Below the pieces are notes generated by a model. The model made no database searches. It was not told the origin of the DNA and saw only the letters and a list, made by a program, of their open reading frames with translations. A stretch of 64,000 bases of DNA. Source: Candidatus Binatia bacterium (GTDB taxonomy: Bacteria; Desulfobacterota; Binatia; UBA12015). This document shows, piece by piece, positions 9,202 through 17,148 of this stretch. A program made the position numbers and the translations under genes. Position 1 is the first letter of the stretch. Each line of letters begins with the position of its first letter. The stretch spans positions 1 through 64,000 of the forward strand of contig JAQWRY010000079.1 of the NCBI GenBank assembly GCA_029243485.1, written 5' to 3'.

Positions 9202-9687
9202 ATGCCGCAAACGACCACTCCCACCTGGATCGACCACAGCCTCCTCGACGAAGTGAGCACCGCCGCCGCCGAGTCGCCGCGCCGTCGGCGCAATCGGAAC
9301 TTCCACGGCGAGGACACCTCCGCGTGCCATCGCCTGCTGAACGGGATCGAGCCCGATTCCTACATCCGCCCCCACCGGCACTCCCATCCGGACAAGGACG
9401 AGTCTATCCTGTGTATCCGCGGCCGGCTCGGTGCCCTCTTTTTCAACGCGGACGGCACGCTCACGGCGACCAAGGTTCTCGACGCGGGAGGTCCGACGAT
9501 TGGTGTCGACATCCCGCACCGAACGTTCCACTCGCTGGTCGCCCTGGAGCCCGGCACCGTCTTCTTCGAGGCAAAGGCCGGCCCCTACGAACCCCTCGGA
9601 GAAGACGATATCGCGTCCTGGGCTCCGGCCGAAGGCGACAACGAAGCGACGAGCTACCACGCGCAGCTCGCCGCGCACTTCGAGTAG
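9202..9687 (+). CDS. WbuC-like cupin metalloprotein
   Basis: A 161-residue single cupin. A long frame is open upstream, but the ATG at 9202 matches the family start and leaves 90 bp to the divergent ThuA-like gene. The metal-binding pattern is seen in HRHSHPDKDESI followed by a GRLGALFF strand, with a later HRTFHSLV strand supplying the second His cluster. WbuC-type cupins are often near polysaccharide genes; their reaction is not well established. The product ends just before the convergent DAHP synthase gene (stop-to-stop gap of 4 bp). Cytoplasmic. Confidence 0.8.
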   Translation: MPQTTTPTWIDHSLLDEVSTAAAESPRRRRNRNFHGEDTSACHRLLNGIEPDSYIRPHRHSHPDKDESILCIRGRLGALFFNADGTLTATKVLDAGGPTIGVDIPHRTFHSLVALEPGTVFFEAKAGPYEPLGEDDIASWAPAEGDNEATSYHAQLAAHFE

Positions 9688-9691
9688 GTCT

Positions 9692-10753
9692 CTACGCAGA
9701 GGCCTTCGCACGGCGCACGGCGTCGGCGATCTCGTCGAGCAACTTCTCGGTCTCGTCCCAACCAATGCAGGCGTCCGTGATTGAGACGCCGTACTCGAGA
9801 GGCACGTCCGGTTTCCAGCTCTGCTTCCCGGGCGCGAGATTGCTTTCGATCAAGAGGCCGCACACGGCCGACTGCCCGTCTTCGAACGTCTTCAAAACCT
9901 GGCGACACACTTCGGCCTGGCGCGTGTGGTCCTTGCCGGAATTGTCGTGCGAGGTGTCGATCATCACCGGCCGGGCCGCCTCGAAGTCGGCGACGAGTTG
10001 CACGGCCTCGGAGATCGCCTCCGCACCGTAGTTCGTTCCGTCGCGGCCGCCGCGGAGCACGACGTGCCCATCAGCGTTTCCCGTGGTCTTCACGACGGAC
10101 GTCAGGCCGTCCGCATTGATCCCGAGGAACGAATGGGAAGATCGCGCCGAGATGAGGGCGTTCTTAGCCGAGTCCAAGCGGCCGTCGGTTCCATTTTTGA
10201 AGCCGATGGGCATCGAGAGTCCGCTCGCCATCTCCCGGTGCGTCTGACTCTCGGTCGTGCGGGCGCCGACGGCGGCCCACGAGAGCAGGTCCGCCACGTA
10301 CTGCGGCGTGACCGGGTCGAGGACTTCGCTCGCGCACGGCAGACCGAGGCCGTTCACCTCCACGAGGAGAGCACGCGCACGATCGAGCCCGGTGCTGATG
10401 TCGCACGTCCCGTCCAGGTGGGGATCGTTGATGAGCCCCTTCCAGCCGACGGTCGTGCGCGGCTTCTCGAAGTAGGTGCGCATGACCACAACGAGGGACT
10501 CCTCCACGCGGTCGGCCACGGTCTTAAGGCGGCGTGCGTACTCGAGCGCGGCGTCGGGATCGTGCACGGAGCAAGGGCCGACGACGACGAAGAGGCGATC
10601 GCGATCGCGGCCGTGGAGAATGTCGCGAATCTTCTCGCGCGTGCGCACGACGAGCTCTCCGATCTCCGCTGTGACCGGATGAGCCCTGCGAATCGTTCGC
10701 GGCGTCTCAAGCGGCTCGAGGACCTCGGTGTTCAGATTGTCGAGTGAAGCCAT
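9692..10753 (-). CDS. aroG: 3-Deoxy-7-phosphoheptulonate synthase (class I DAHP synthase)
   Basis: A 353-residue enzyme of the AroF/AroG/AroH type that condenses phosphoenolpyruvate with erythrose 4-phosphate, the first step of aromatic amino-acid synthesis. Family marks are VVVGPCSVHDP (residues 56-66, Cys61 as metal ligand), RTYFEKPRTTVGWKGLINDP, GARTTESQTHREMASGLSMPIGFKNGTDG in the middle, and a C-terminal MIDTSHDNSGKDH segment. The length matches enterobacterial AroG. Which feedback class (Phe, Tyr or Trp) applies cannot be judged, so the symbol denotes the family only. A hairpin at 10808-10842 lies upstream, between this gene and the interrupted RTX gene, so it may have its own promoter in 10754-10807. 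Confidence 0.95.
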   Translation of the reverse strand: MASLDNLNTEVLEPLETPRTIRRAHPVTAEIGELVVRTREKIRDILHGRDRDRLFVVVGPCSVHDPDAALEYARRLKTVADRVEESLVVVMRTYFEKPRTTVGWKGLINDPHLDGTCDISTGLDRARALLVEVNGLGLPCASEVLDPVTPQYVADLLSWAAVGARTTESQTHREMASGLSMPIGFKNGTDGRLDSAKNALISARSSHSFLGINADGLTSVVKTTGNADGHVVLRGGRDGTNYGAEAISEAVQLVADFEAARPVMIDTSHDNSGKDHTRQAEVCRQVLKTFEDGQSAVCGLLIESNLAPGKQSWKPDVPLEYGVSITDACIGWDETEKLLDEIADAVRRAKASA

Positions 10754-10807
10754 TTCCGATCCGTCTACGGGACCGCGACCCGGCCCGCCACCTGGGACCC
10801 AAACGCA

Positions 10808-10842
10808 GATCGGCTCCGCCCTGCTGGAAGGCGGCGCCGATC
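10808..10842. terminator. GC-rich hairpin, possible terminator of the RTX-like gene
   Basis: gatcggctccgcc and ggcggcgccgatc pair over 13 bp with one mismatch and a 9-base loop. It lies about 30 bp beyond the final in-frame stop (10871) of the leftward RTX-like gene and 55 bp before the aroG start. There is no T-run, so intrinsic termination is uncertain. Confidence 0.5.
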
Positions 10843-10870
10843 GCGCTGGTGCTTGTGGTGCAGGCCCGAC

Positions 10871-11386
10871 CTAGAACAGGTCGGCTGGCATCTCCATGAA
10901 GGCGCGAACCGCCGAGCCGTACGGAGGCGCAGGAGTCGGCTCCGGCCTAGGCGCCGGGGTCGGATCCAGAGTCGGTGCGGGCGTCGGCCCCGGGGTCGGT
11001 CCGACCGTGCTCTCGCAGCCCTTCACCTTCTCGCCATTGATGCAGATGTCATTGCCACCGCGCCCGCGGATCTTGTCGCTACCTGGGCCGCCATCGCCGA
11101 AGTCGCCCCACGAGCCCTAGGTGATGTTGTCGGTGCCCTCGCACCCCCAAAGGATGTCGTTCCCGCCGCGACCCTTGAGGCGATCGTTGCCGCCCATTGC
11201 GCATAGGATGTCTTCGCCGGGCGTCCCTGTGAGCCGATCCCGGCCCTCGGACCCGATGACCGCGCCCGAACTCGCACACGCAGTCGCACAGTCGTTCGCC
11301 ACCGCGCCCGCACTTGCAGGGGTCGCGGCCGACAGGACCAGAAGGCCGGCAGCAACCAGCGAGAGGTCCCTAAAAGTGCGCCGCAT
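10871..11386 (-). pseudogene. Secreted RTX-type calcium-binding protein, interrupted by in-frame TAG
   Basis: The start at 11384-11386 has a GGAGGAGAG site and begins a clean signal peptide (MRRTFRDLSLVAAG to ASAGA). Nonapeptide repeats of the hemolysin type follow (GNDRLKGRGGNDILWG). A TAG at 11117-11119 stops the frame after DNIT. The same frame then continues with more repeats (GGPGSDKIRGRGGNDIC), a CINGEKVKGC pair, a PTPGPTPAPTLDPTPAP-type linker and a short hydrophobic tail, ending with TAG at 10871-10873. The quality of the downstream part suggests a recent nonsense change or stop-codon readthrough rather than chance. A small secreted Ca-binding surface protein is the likely original role. 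TAG is an ordinary stop elsewhere in the window, so recoding is not favoured. Confidence 0.75.
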
Positions 11387-11510
11387 CGGCTTCTCTCCTC
11401 CGGGCAGGCCCGGAAACCACAGACTATGAGTGAGCATGCGGAATGTGCCCTCCCCAACCGAAAGGCGCAGGCCGACTGACAAAGGGGATGAGTCTACAGG
11501 CGCCAGGCCG

Positions 11511-12572
11511 TCAGCCCCTGCCAGTGGCCGATTCGCCGTACGCGCCGACGGCGTCCGTCTCCGCTCGCCCCGCCGCCTCGCGCCCCAGGAGCTGGTTCCC
11601 GGTCCGGCACGCCGCCACGAGGGCCGCGCGCTCTGCGGGAGGCAGACGCGCCAGGCGAGGCGGGGGCACCTGGCGCACCAGCCCAGCCGCCCTCGCGACC
11701 CAATCCCCCGCGCCGAGGTCCATCTCGAAGAATCCGGCTATTTCACGAAGCGTCTCAACCGGTGACACGACGAGATCCTCTAACCGGACCTCCCGGTACT
11801 GCTCGGGTCGTAGACTCTTCACGGCGCGGTAGCCCGAGGCGAGCTGATCGGCCCAGAACCTGCCGAAGTGCTCCGCCGCCGGGCGACGCTCCAGAAGTCT
11901 CGCGAGCGGATCATCCTTCCCCTCTTCGGGGCGAACGTGCGCCAGAGCCGTCGCCACGTCGACCTCTGGATCGAGGTCGTAGACAATCGACACGGCGAGT
12001 CGAAACGCCGCATGCTCGCGCATCGAGAGCGCGGTCTCCTCGCCGGAACGATGGATGTGGACGAAGCGCGCGTCAGGATACAGGCCCGCGAGCCCCTCCG
12101 TATAATCGATCCCGGAGCCAGAGCGCTCGTTCCACAACGTGCCGCCACTCTTCTCGGCGAGCCAACCGAAGAGATCTCGGTAATGCTCCGCGCGCGGCTG
12201 CTCGGGCCGTGCATTCACGAAGGCACGCGCCTCGTCGAACAGCGCGTCTGGGTCCTCGGTGAGTCTCGGCAGGACGGCGACGAGCAGCCACGGAAGATCA
12301 TCGTTGCGACCGTAGCGCATCCCGGGTTTGTCGAACGGGTACGCGACCTCGTCCACCAAATGCCCTCGACTCGTCACCATCGTGACGAAGGCGTGCGGCG
12401 CCGTGACCATCTCCCAGAAGCCCGGACCGTCGATCATGCCGGGCGAAAACCGACCGACCCCGTGCAGGCCATTGAAGAACTCGTTGATCGAGACCATCTC
12501 GGGCGCGAGGCCGAGCATGGTCGACAGAAGCGTCGAACCGCACCGACCGGTCCCAATGATGAAGCGTTCCAC
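11511..12572 (-). CDS. Sulfotransferase-family protein
   Basis: A 353-residue cytoplasmic enzyme expected to transfer sulfate from PAPS. The 5'-phosphosulfate-binding loop IGTGRCGSTLL sits at residues 6-16. A 3'-phosphate-binding type segment FVHIHRSGEETALSM follows near residues 168-182, and REVRLEDLVVSP near residue 275 is also typical. The GTG start (12570-12572) overlaps the TAG of the upstream DUF1214 gene by one base, which indicates translational coupling. It is the last gene of a leftward operon starting at 16944. The acceptor is unknown; the operon context (thiolase-fold and DUF35 proteins) would fit a sterol- or lipid-like alcohol, but that is inference. Confidence 0.88.
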   Translation of the reverse strand: MERFIIGTGRCGSTLLSTMLGLAPEMVSINEFFNGLHGVGRFSPGMIDGPGFWEMVTAPHAFVTMVTSRGHLVDEVAYPFDKPGMRYGRNDDLPWLLVAVLPRLTEDPDALFDEARAFVNARPEQPRAEHYRDLFGWLAEKSGGTLWNERSGSGIDYTEGLAGLYPDARFVHIHRSGEETALSMREHAAFRLAVSIVYDLDPEVDVATALAHVRPEEGKDDPLARLLERRPAAEHFGRFWADQLASGYRAVKSLRPEQYREVRLEDLVVSPVETLREIAGFFEMDLGAGDWVARAAGLVRQVPPPRLARLPPAERAALVAACRTGNQLLGREAAGRAETDAVGAYGESATGRG

Positions 12573-13753
12573 TAGTAGCGGTACCGAAGCTGCACCGAGC
12601 GGCGGCGGCGCTCGAGCGTGCGGCGACGTTCATCCGGCGAGACGGCCGGTGTCGCTTCCGGCAATGCCTCTCGTACCGCTGCGACCGGGACGGTCCGGAA
12701 CGTCGGCTGGGTAACGCGGTCCGGGAAGAGATAGCGGATTCCGATGGTGCCGCTCTCGTGCCCCTCCGGATCGATCCAATTCGGCACACAAGGGTCGACG
12801 TGCGCAATCACGCCGCGGAACATGCCATCTGAATCGAGCACGGCCTGGCTTCCGTTGAGACTGCTCTGCCGAGCGCCGAACTCCATGCTCTCCCAAAACC
12901 AACCGGAGAGCTGAACGCCCCACATCAGACACTCGGGCGGCTCGAACTCTACGATCACCGCCTCGTCGGGCCCGCATTCATAGTGGCCGAGTCCATACGA
13001 CTGGCCGCGCAAGCCGGCATTCCCCTCGAGGGGCTTCGTCATCTCAATCTGGTTCGGGGGCGTCGCGAGGATGAGCCTACTCATGTTCTCCCAGCTTCGA
13101 GCACCGGCGGAGAGCCACGTGACGAGCTCGTCCATCCGAGCCGCGATCCGTTCCGGGGTCAGGGCCGGCTGCGGGTACTCCGCGTCGATCCGCTCGATAA
13201 ATAGATCCGCCGGGCGTTCGTTCTCCCAGTCGCTCATGTACTGGCGCAGCAGGAGGAACGACGCGTCCGGGTCGAGCGCCATCCAGTTGCCCGGCTGCGG
13301 TTCCGGCGAGAGCACGATCTCGAAGCTCCCATCGGGCTCGCTCACGAGTTCGCGACCGTGGATGGAGGAGACGGTCCGCCATCCGCCGACGTTGCCGTCG
13401 CCAAAATGGCCGGTGTTCACCTGGAACTCGAGATGGCGCGCGCTCCCACGGTTGCCACCGATCCGATAGCTCGCATCGCCGCGTACGCGCGCCCACGAGT
13501 AGTTGCAGTCCGGATTGTCGAGCCCCCAGCTCATGCCGTTCTCGATCATCCGGCAGAACTCGGGGTAGTCGGGGTCCCCCGCCGGCACGACCACCCGGAT
13601 CCCCGAGCCGAGGAAGCGTAAAAGATAGCGCCACCCTTCGGCCCGGTCTTGCGGACGAGCGGGAACGTCGTCGGCCAGGACAAGCGATCCCAACCCTTCC
13701 AGCGCGGCTATGAACTCGCGCCAGATCTCACCGGAAAAGACGCGATCGGCCAT
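12572..13753 (-). CDS. DUF1214-type protein
   Basis: A 393-residue protein starting at the ATG 13751-13753, 7 bp after the upstream thiolase-like gene; an upstream in-frame extension is Arg-rich and unlikely. Marks of the DUF1214 group are DNPDCNYSWARVRGDASYRI, then a HLEFQVNTGHFGDG stretch, and near the C-terminus DPCVPNWIDPEGHESGTIG followed by the end. No catalytic motif is known for this family, which often occurs in gene sets for lipid or steroid breakdown. Its stop codon overlaps the next gene's GTG start. Its function is unknown; the tight coupling suggests it acts with the sulfotransferase or the thiolase-like proteins. No signal peptide is seen. Confidence 0.75.
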   Translation of the reverse strand: MADRVFSGEIWREFIAALEGLGSLVLADDVPARPQDRAEGWRYLLRFLGSGIRVVVPAGDPDYPEFCRMIENGMSWGLDNPDCNYSWARVRGDASYRIGGNRGSARHLEFQVNTGHFGDGNVGGWRTVSSIHGRELVSEPDGSFEIVLSPEPQPGNWMALDPDASFLLLRQYMSDWENERPADLFIERIDAEYPQPALTPERIAARMDELVTWLSAGARSWENMSRLILATPPNQIEMTKPLEGNAGLRGQSYGLGHYECGPDEAVIVEFEPPECLMWGVQLSGWFWESMEFGARQSSLNGSQAVLDSDGMFRGVIAHVDPCVPNWIDPEGHESGTIGIRYLFPDRVTQPTFRTVPVAAVREALPEATPAVSPDERRRTLERRRRSVQLRYRY

Positions 13754-13760
13754 CGGACCT

Positions 13761-14915
13761 CTACGGCTTCTCGCTGCCGACGATCCAGGTCGAGAAGTAC
13801 TGCGAGCCGCCACCGTAGGCGTGGCCCAGTGCCTTCTTCGCACCGTCGACCTGGTGCTCGCCCGCCATGCTGCGCACCTGCAGCGCCGCCTCGGCGAACC
13901 GCAGGAGACCCGATGCGCCGATCGGATTCGAGGACAGCACGCCGCCCGACATGTTCACCGGGAAGTCGCCGTCGAGCGCGGTGGCTCCGCTGAGAGTCAT
14001 CTCCCAACCCTTGTTCCGCTCGGAGATGAGCATGCCTTCCATCCACATCGGCTCGTACCAGGCGAACGGGACGTAGATCTCGGCGCAATCGATCTCTTTG
14101 CGGGGATTGGTGATGCCCGCCTTCTTGTAGAGGGAGGCCGCGTTGTCCAGCGAGGCCTGCGGCATGACCTGATCGCGTCCGGAGAACATGGTGGGCTCAC
14201 TGCGCATCTCGGTCGCGTGGATCCACGCCGGCTTCTTGCAGCTTCCAGCGAGCTTCTCGTTCGTCAAGACCATCGCGCAGGCGCCGTCCGACGAGGGGCA
14301 CGTCTCGAGGTAGCGGATCGGGTCCCAGAGCATGGGCGACTCGCGCACCATGTCCTCGGTAATGTCTTCCATGTGCAGGTGCGCGTAGGGATTTTTCAGC
14401 GCGTTCAGGCGGTCCTTCACCGCAACCTTGATACCCACGTCTTCGGGGCAATCGGAGCGGGCGATGTACCCACGAATAAGCGGGGCGAAGTAGCCGCCCG
14501 CGCCGACTACGGTCGCGACCGCGAACGGCATCGAGATCGTGAGCGCCCAGGTCGCATTCGACTCCGACTGCTTCTCATACGCGACGCAGAGAACCCGGTC
14601 GTGAATCCCGGCCTGCACGAGGCTCGCGGCGACGACGCCGGTCGAGCCACCGACGCTTCCGGCGGTGTGAACACGAAGCATCGGCTTGTACGCTCCGCCG
14701 ATCGCATCGTTGAGGAAGAGCTCGGGCATCATAATGCCTTCGAACATGTCGGGAGCCTTCCCGATCACGACGGCGTCGATGTCCTTCCAGGTGCACTGGG
14801 CGTCTTCGAGGGCGCGCTCCGCGGCCTCCCGAATGAGGCCGGCCTGCGAAACGTCGATGCGCTTCGCCGCGTGGTTGGTCTGTCCGATTCCGACGACAGC
14901 GGTGAGCTCGGCCAT
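13761..14915 (-). CDS. Thiolase-superfamily protein (lipid-transfer/Ltp2-like), A
   Basis: A 384-residue thiolase-fold protein. The start is the ATG at 14913-14915, with GGAGGGG upstream and 2 bp after the stop of the second thiolase-like gene. It has the thiolase pattern of an N-terminal VVGIGQT strand, an RVHTAGSVGGSTG turn and a C-terminal MSGGVLSSNPIGASG loop. The nucleophilic Cys expected in the HTAGSVGGS region is absent, and the C-terminal loop has Asn where degradative thiolases have the His of GHPxGATG. This fits the steroid side-chain aldolase group (Ltp2-like thiolase fold with a repurposed active site), whose partners carry DUF35 domains. Two DUF35 genes lie upstream in the same operon. 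An inactive structural subunit is an alternative. Confidence 0.82.
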   Translation of the reverse strand: MAELTAVVGIGQTNHAAKRIDVSQAGLIREAAERALEDAQCTWKDIDAVVIGKAPDMFEGIMMPELFLNDAIGGAYKPMLRVHTAGSVGGSTGVVAASLVQAGIHDRVLCVAYEKQSESNATWALTISMPFAVATVVGAGGYFAPLIRGYIARSDCPEDVGIKVAVKDRLNALKNPYAHLHMEDITEDMVRESPMLWDPIRYLETCPSSDGACAMVLTNEKLAGSCKKPAWIHATEMRSEPTMFSGRDQVMPQASLDNAASLYKKAGITNPRKEIDCAEIYVPFAWYEPMWMEGMLISERNKGWEMTLSGATALDGDFPVNMSGGVLSSNPIGASGLLRFAEAALQVRSMAGEHQVDGAKKALGHAYGGGSQYFSTWIVGSEKP

Positions 14916-14917
14916 GA

Positions 14918-15973
14918 TTAGTTCCCCTCCAAAACGCACACGAGATTTTGCTGCAAGCAGGGCCCCGAGGTAGCGTGTGCCACCGCGCGGCCGGCGCTGC
15001 CGTCCCAGATGCGCTTGGCCGCTTCGCCGATGCGCGAAAGCCCGACGGCCATCATCGGGTTCCCTGCCATGGCGCCGCCTGACGGGTTGATGTTCGTGTC
15101 GGCGCGGAGGCCGAGCGCACGCTCCACGAGGACTTCCTGGTGTGAGAAGGGCGCGGAAAGCTCCGCCACGTCCACCTTGGCCTTGCCAACACATGCCTTC
15201 TCCGCAGCGATCTCAGTCGAACGCGACCGGGTCAGATCGCGCACGTTCAGATCGAGGGGCTCGCAGATGTGCTCGATGCCTTTGATCCAGGCAGGCCGAT
15301 CGCAGTAGTCTTTCGCTCGGTCGCCCGCGACGAGCAGGACCGCAGACGCGCCGTCGGAAATCGGCGAGCAATCGTGTTTCCGCAACGGGTTCACCAGGTA
15401 CGGATCCGCGAGGATCTGCTCCGGTGTAAAATCGCCTTTGACCTGCGCGTAGGGATTGTCCTTCGCGTTACGCCGGTCGCGGCTTGCGCACTCGGCCATC
15501 TCGCGATCCGTGAGAACGCCGCCCTCGAGACAGATGCGAGCCTGAAGCGCGGCCATGCTGACGGCATCCGGCCACAGCGGCGTCTGGGTATAGGGATCGA
15601 GCTGCAGCGCCATGGTGAGCGGAAGATCGCCCATCGACGGCTTGCCGAAGCCGTAGACCAACGCCACTTCGGCGTAGCCCATCTGAATCTTGACCCAGGC
15701 CTCGTACAACGCCCAGGCACCGTCCATCTCCACGTGGCTCTCGCAGACCGGAGGCCACGCGCCGACCGCATCGAGACCCATCACGAAAGCGAAGGGCGCG
15801 CCGGCGAGATAGTCACTCGAGCCGGAGCAGACGAAGTCCATGTCCTCGTTCTTGAGGTTCTTGCTCTTCTTGAGCTCATCGATCACCGGGATCACGATCT
15901 CGGTGTCGTTCAGGTTCACCTCGCGTCGCTTCGACTGCGACTGGGTGAACGCGACGACGGCAACGTCACGCAT
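14918..15973 (-). CDS. Thiolase-superfamily protein (lipid-transfer/Ltp2-like), B
   Basis: A 351-residue paralogue-like thiolase fold. The ATG (15971-15973) overlaps the TGA of the upstream DUF35 gene by one base (TGATG), so the two are translationally coupled. It begins RDVAVVAFTQSQ. The loop that normally carries the catalytic Cys reads ESHVEMDGAWAL, without Cys. The C-terminal loop reads NPSGGAMAGNPMMAVG, again without the His of classical thiolases. It is shorter than typical thiolases (about 390). Together with gene A it could form a heteromeric retro-aldolase or a heteromeric acyl-CoA lyase with the DUF35 proteins. A standard 3-ketoacyl-CoA thiolase is unlikely because both key residues are missing. 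Confidence 0.8.
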   Translation of the reverse strand: MRDVAVVAFTQSQSKRREVNLNDTEIVIPVIDELKKSKNLKNEDMDFVCSGSSDYLAGAPFAFVMGLDAVGAWPPVCESHVEMDGAWALYEAWVKIQMGYAEVALVYGFGKPSMGDLPLTMALQLDPYTQTPLWPDAVSMAALQARICLEGGVLTDREMAECASRDRRNAKDNPYAQVKGDFTPEQILADPYLVNPLRKHDCSPISDGASAVLLVAGDRAKDYCDRPAWIKGIEHICEPLDLNVRDLTRSRSTEIAAEKACVGKAKVDVAELSAPFSHQEVLVERALGLRADTNINPSGGAMAGNPMMAVGLSRIGEAAKRIWDGSAGRAVAHATSGPCLQQNLVCVLEGN

Positions 15974-16479
15974 CAGATGTGCTCCTTGTAGGAATCGTAG
16001 TCGGCGTCCGGCTCGTCGAGCGGCTCGAAGTAGATGATGTTCGCCACCGACTCCTCCCACTCTTCCTTGGGCTTCCAGACCGCCTTCAACCGCATTCCCA
16101 TGTGCACCTTCTCGAGATCGCAGTTGCTCAGCAGATGCATGAGGATCGTGTCGGCACCGTCGAGCAGGACCTGGATCGTCACGAACGGGATGTCGAGGGG
16201 CACCGTGTCAGCCGGGATGCGGACGATCGAGAACGTCACGAGGGTTCCGATGTCCGCCAACTCGACGGGGTCGCCCTCAATCGGCACACCGTGCTGCGGA
16301 CACGAGCCGCGGCTCGGGAAGTACACGCGCCCATCGACCGGGCACTTCTGACCGATCAACTTCCCTTGCTTGATCGAACGCAAAAACCGCGAGGCGGACC
16401 GGCCGGCCGAATAGCTGTACTCGAGCTGAACGGGCGTGCGGATGACCTTGACAACTTCGTCTTTGGCTTCGTCACTCAT
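15973..16479 (-). CDS. DUF35/OB-fold thiolase partner, 1
   Basis: A 168-residue protein with the DUF35 plan: an N-terminal helical part, a rubredoxin-like zinc-ribbon region, then an OB-fold (DIGTLVTFSIVRIPAD, then PFVTIQVLLDGADTILMHLL, then GMRLKAVW). The ribbon retains only two Cys (46 and 60, in QKCPVDGRVYFPSRGSCPQ) instead of four, so zinc binding may be lost. DUF35 proteins bind CoA thioesters and form complexes with thiolase-fold enzymes or MaoC hydratases. The operon position, overlapping the thiolase-like gene B, supports this partnership. Start ATG with an upstream GGAG-type site (cgcggagatatcgactc). Confidence 0.85.
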   Translation of the reverse strand: MSDEAKDEVVKVIRTPVQLEYSYSAGRSASRFLRSIKQGKLIGQKCPVDGRVYFPSRGSCPQHGVPIEGDPVELADIGTLVTFSIVRIPADTVPLDIPFVTIQVLLDGADTILMHLLSNCDLEKVHMGMRLKAVWKPKEEWEESVANIIYFEPLDEPDADYDSYKEHI

Positions 16480-16500
16480 GAGTCGATATCTCCGCGCGGC

Positions 16501-16944
16501 TCAGGCCGGCTCGAAGCAGGCAATGTCCTTGATGGAACCGATGGTCTCGTCGGCCCAACGGGCTTTCACCCGCATGCCGGTCTTCATCGCCCCTTCGCTG
16601 CCACCGTCGACAGCGTGCAGGAAGGACGTATCGGCGCCATCCAGCTGGATGAGTGCGTACGCGAAGGGCTTGTCGAGCGGCTGCTGCTTTCGCGGCACCG
16701 CCACCCAGGCCCAGCTCGTGACGACCCCGGTGTCCTTCACCGGAACGAGTTCATCGATCGATTCGCTCGTATCGGGATCGTACTCCTTGGGCGGAAAGAG
16801 GACGGAACCGTCCTTCCGTTTCACGCCGAAGAGCTTCTTGTCTCGTAGGCCCGTGAAGAACTTCGACAGGACCGCGCCAAGAGAGCGCTTGTACGTGTAA
16901 TCCAGAATGTGCGGAGCGCTGAGGGATTCCTCAGTGGAGTTCAT
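16501..16944 (-). CDS. DUF35/OB-fold thiolase partner, 2
   Basis: A 147-residue protein similar in plan to the DUF35 gene downstream of it: helical N-terminus with KRSLGAVLSKFF, a ribbon-like segment (KKLFGVKRKDGSVLFPPKEYDP) entirely without Cys, then an OB-fold (DTGVVTSWAWVAVP, LIQLDGADTSFLHAV, GMRVKARW). It is the first gene of the leftward operon. The upstream frame to 17217 is open but low-complexity, so the ATG at 16942-16944 is chosen. Presence of two DUF35 and two thiolase-like genes suggests two cognate pairs or one hetero-oligomer. The absence of zinc ligands in this copy is unusual for the family but occurs. Confidence 0.82.
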   Translation of the reverse strand: MNSTEESLSAPHILDYTYKRSLGAVLSKFFTGLRDKKLFGVKRKDGSVLFPPKEYDPDTSESIDELVPVKDTGVVTSWAWVAVPRKQQPLDKPFAYALIQLDGADTSFLHAVDGGSEGAMKTGMRVKARWADETIGSIKDIACFEPA

Positions 16945-17100
16945 CGCGCGACCTCGCTTTTTCACTCGAAAATCGGGGCGATTTCCGATGGTGCGGGAAA
17001 TCAAACATGCGCCCCGAGCGGTGTCCACGTCACGGGGCCCCAATTTTTTGGGACGGAGGAGAAGTCCACCCGGGCGGCAGGGCCGAACCCCCTGGTAGAT

Positions 17101-17119
17101 CCGCCCTGGAGAAGGGCGG
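17101..17119. terminator. Small GC hairpin in the leader of the decayed DUF4331 gene
   Basis: ccgccct and agggcgg pair perfectly with a 5-base loop. It lies in the 204-bp gap between the DUF35 operon start (16944) and the DUF4331 remnant, about 20 bp upstream of its ribosome-binding site. There is no T-run. It could be a leader structure or a terminator, and the evidence is weak. Confidence 0.35.
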
Positions 17120-17148
17120 CCCACCCAAAAACCCGGGAGGATCCCATC

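Noticed and set aside
10871-11386. UAG recoded as an amino acid (also considered for the receptor TAG)
   Set aside because: TAG is the ordinary stop of many intact genes here (for example those ending at 4543, 24423 and 30833), and no suppressor tRNA gene is visible in the window.
17035-17060. ggggccccaattttttggg as an intrinsic terminator
   Set aside because: The T-run is inside the dyad rather than after it, and position relative to the DUF35 operon start does not fit.
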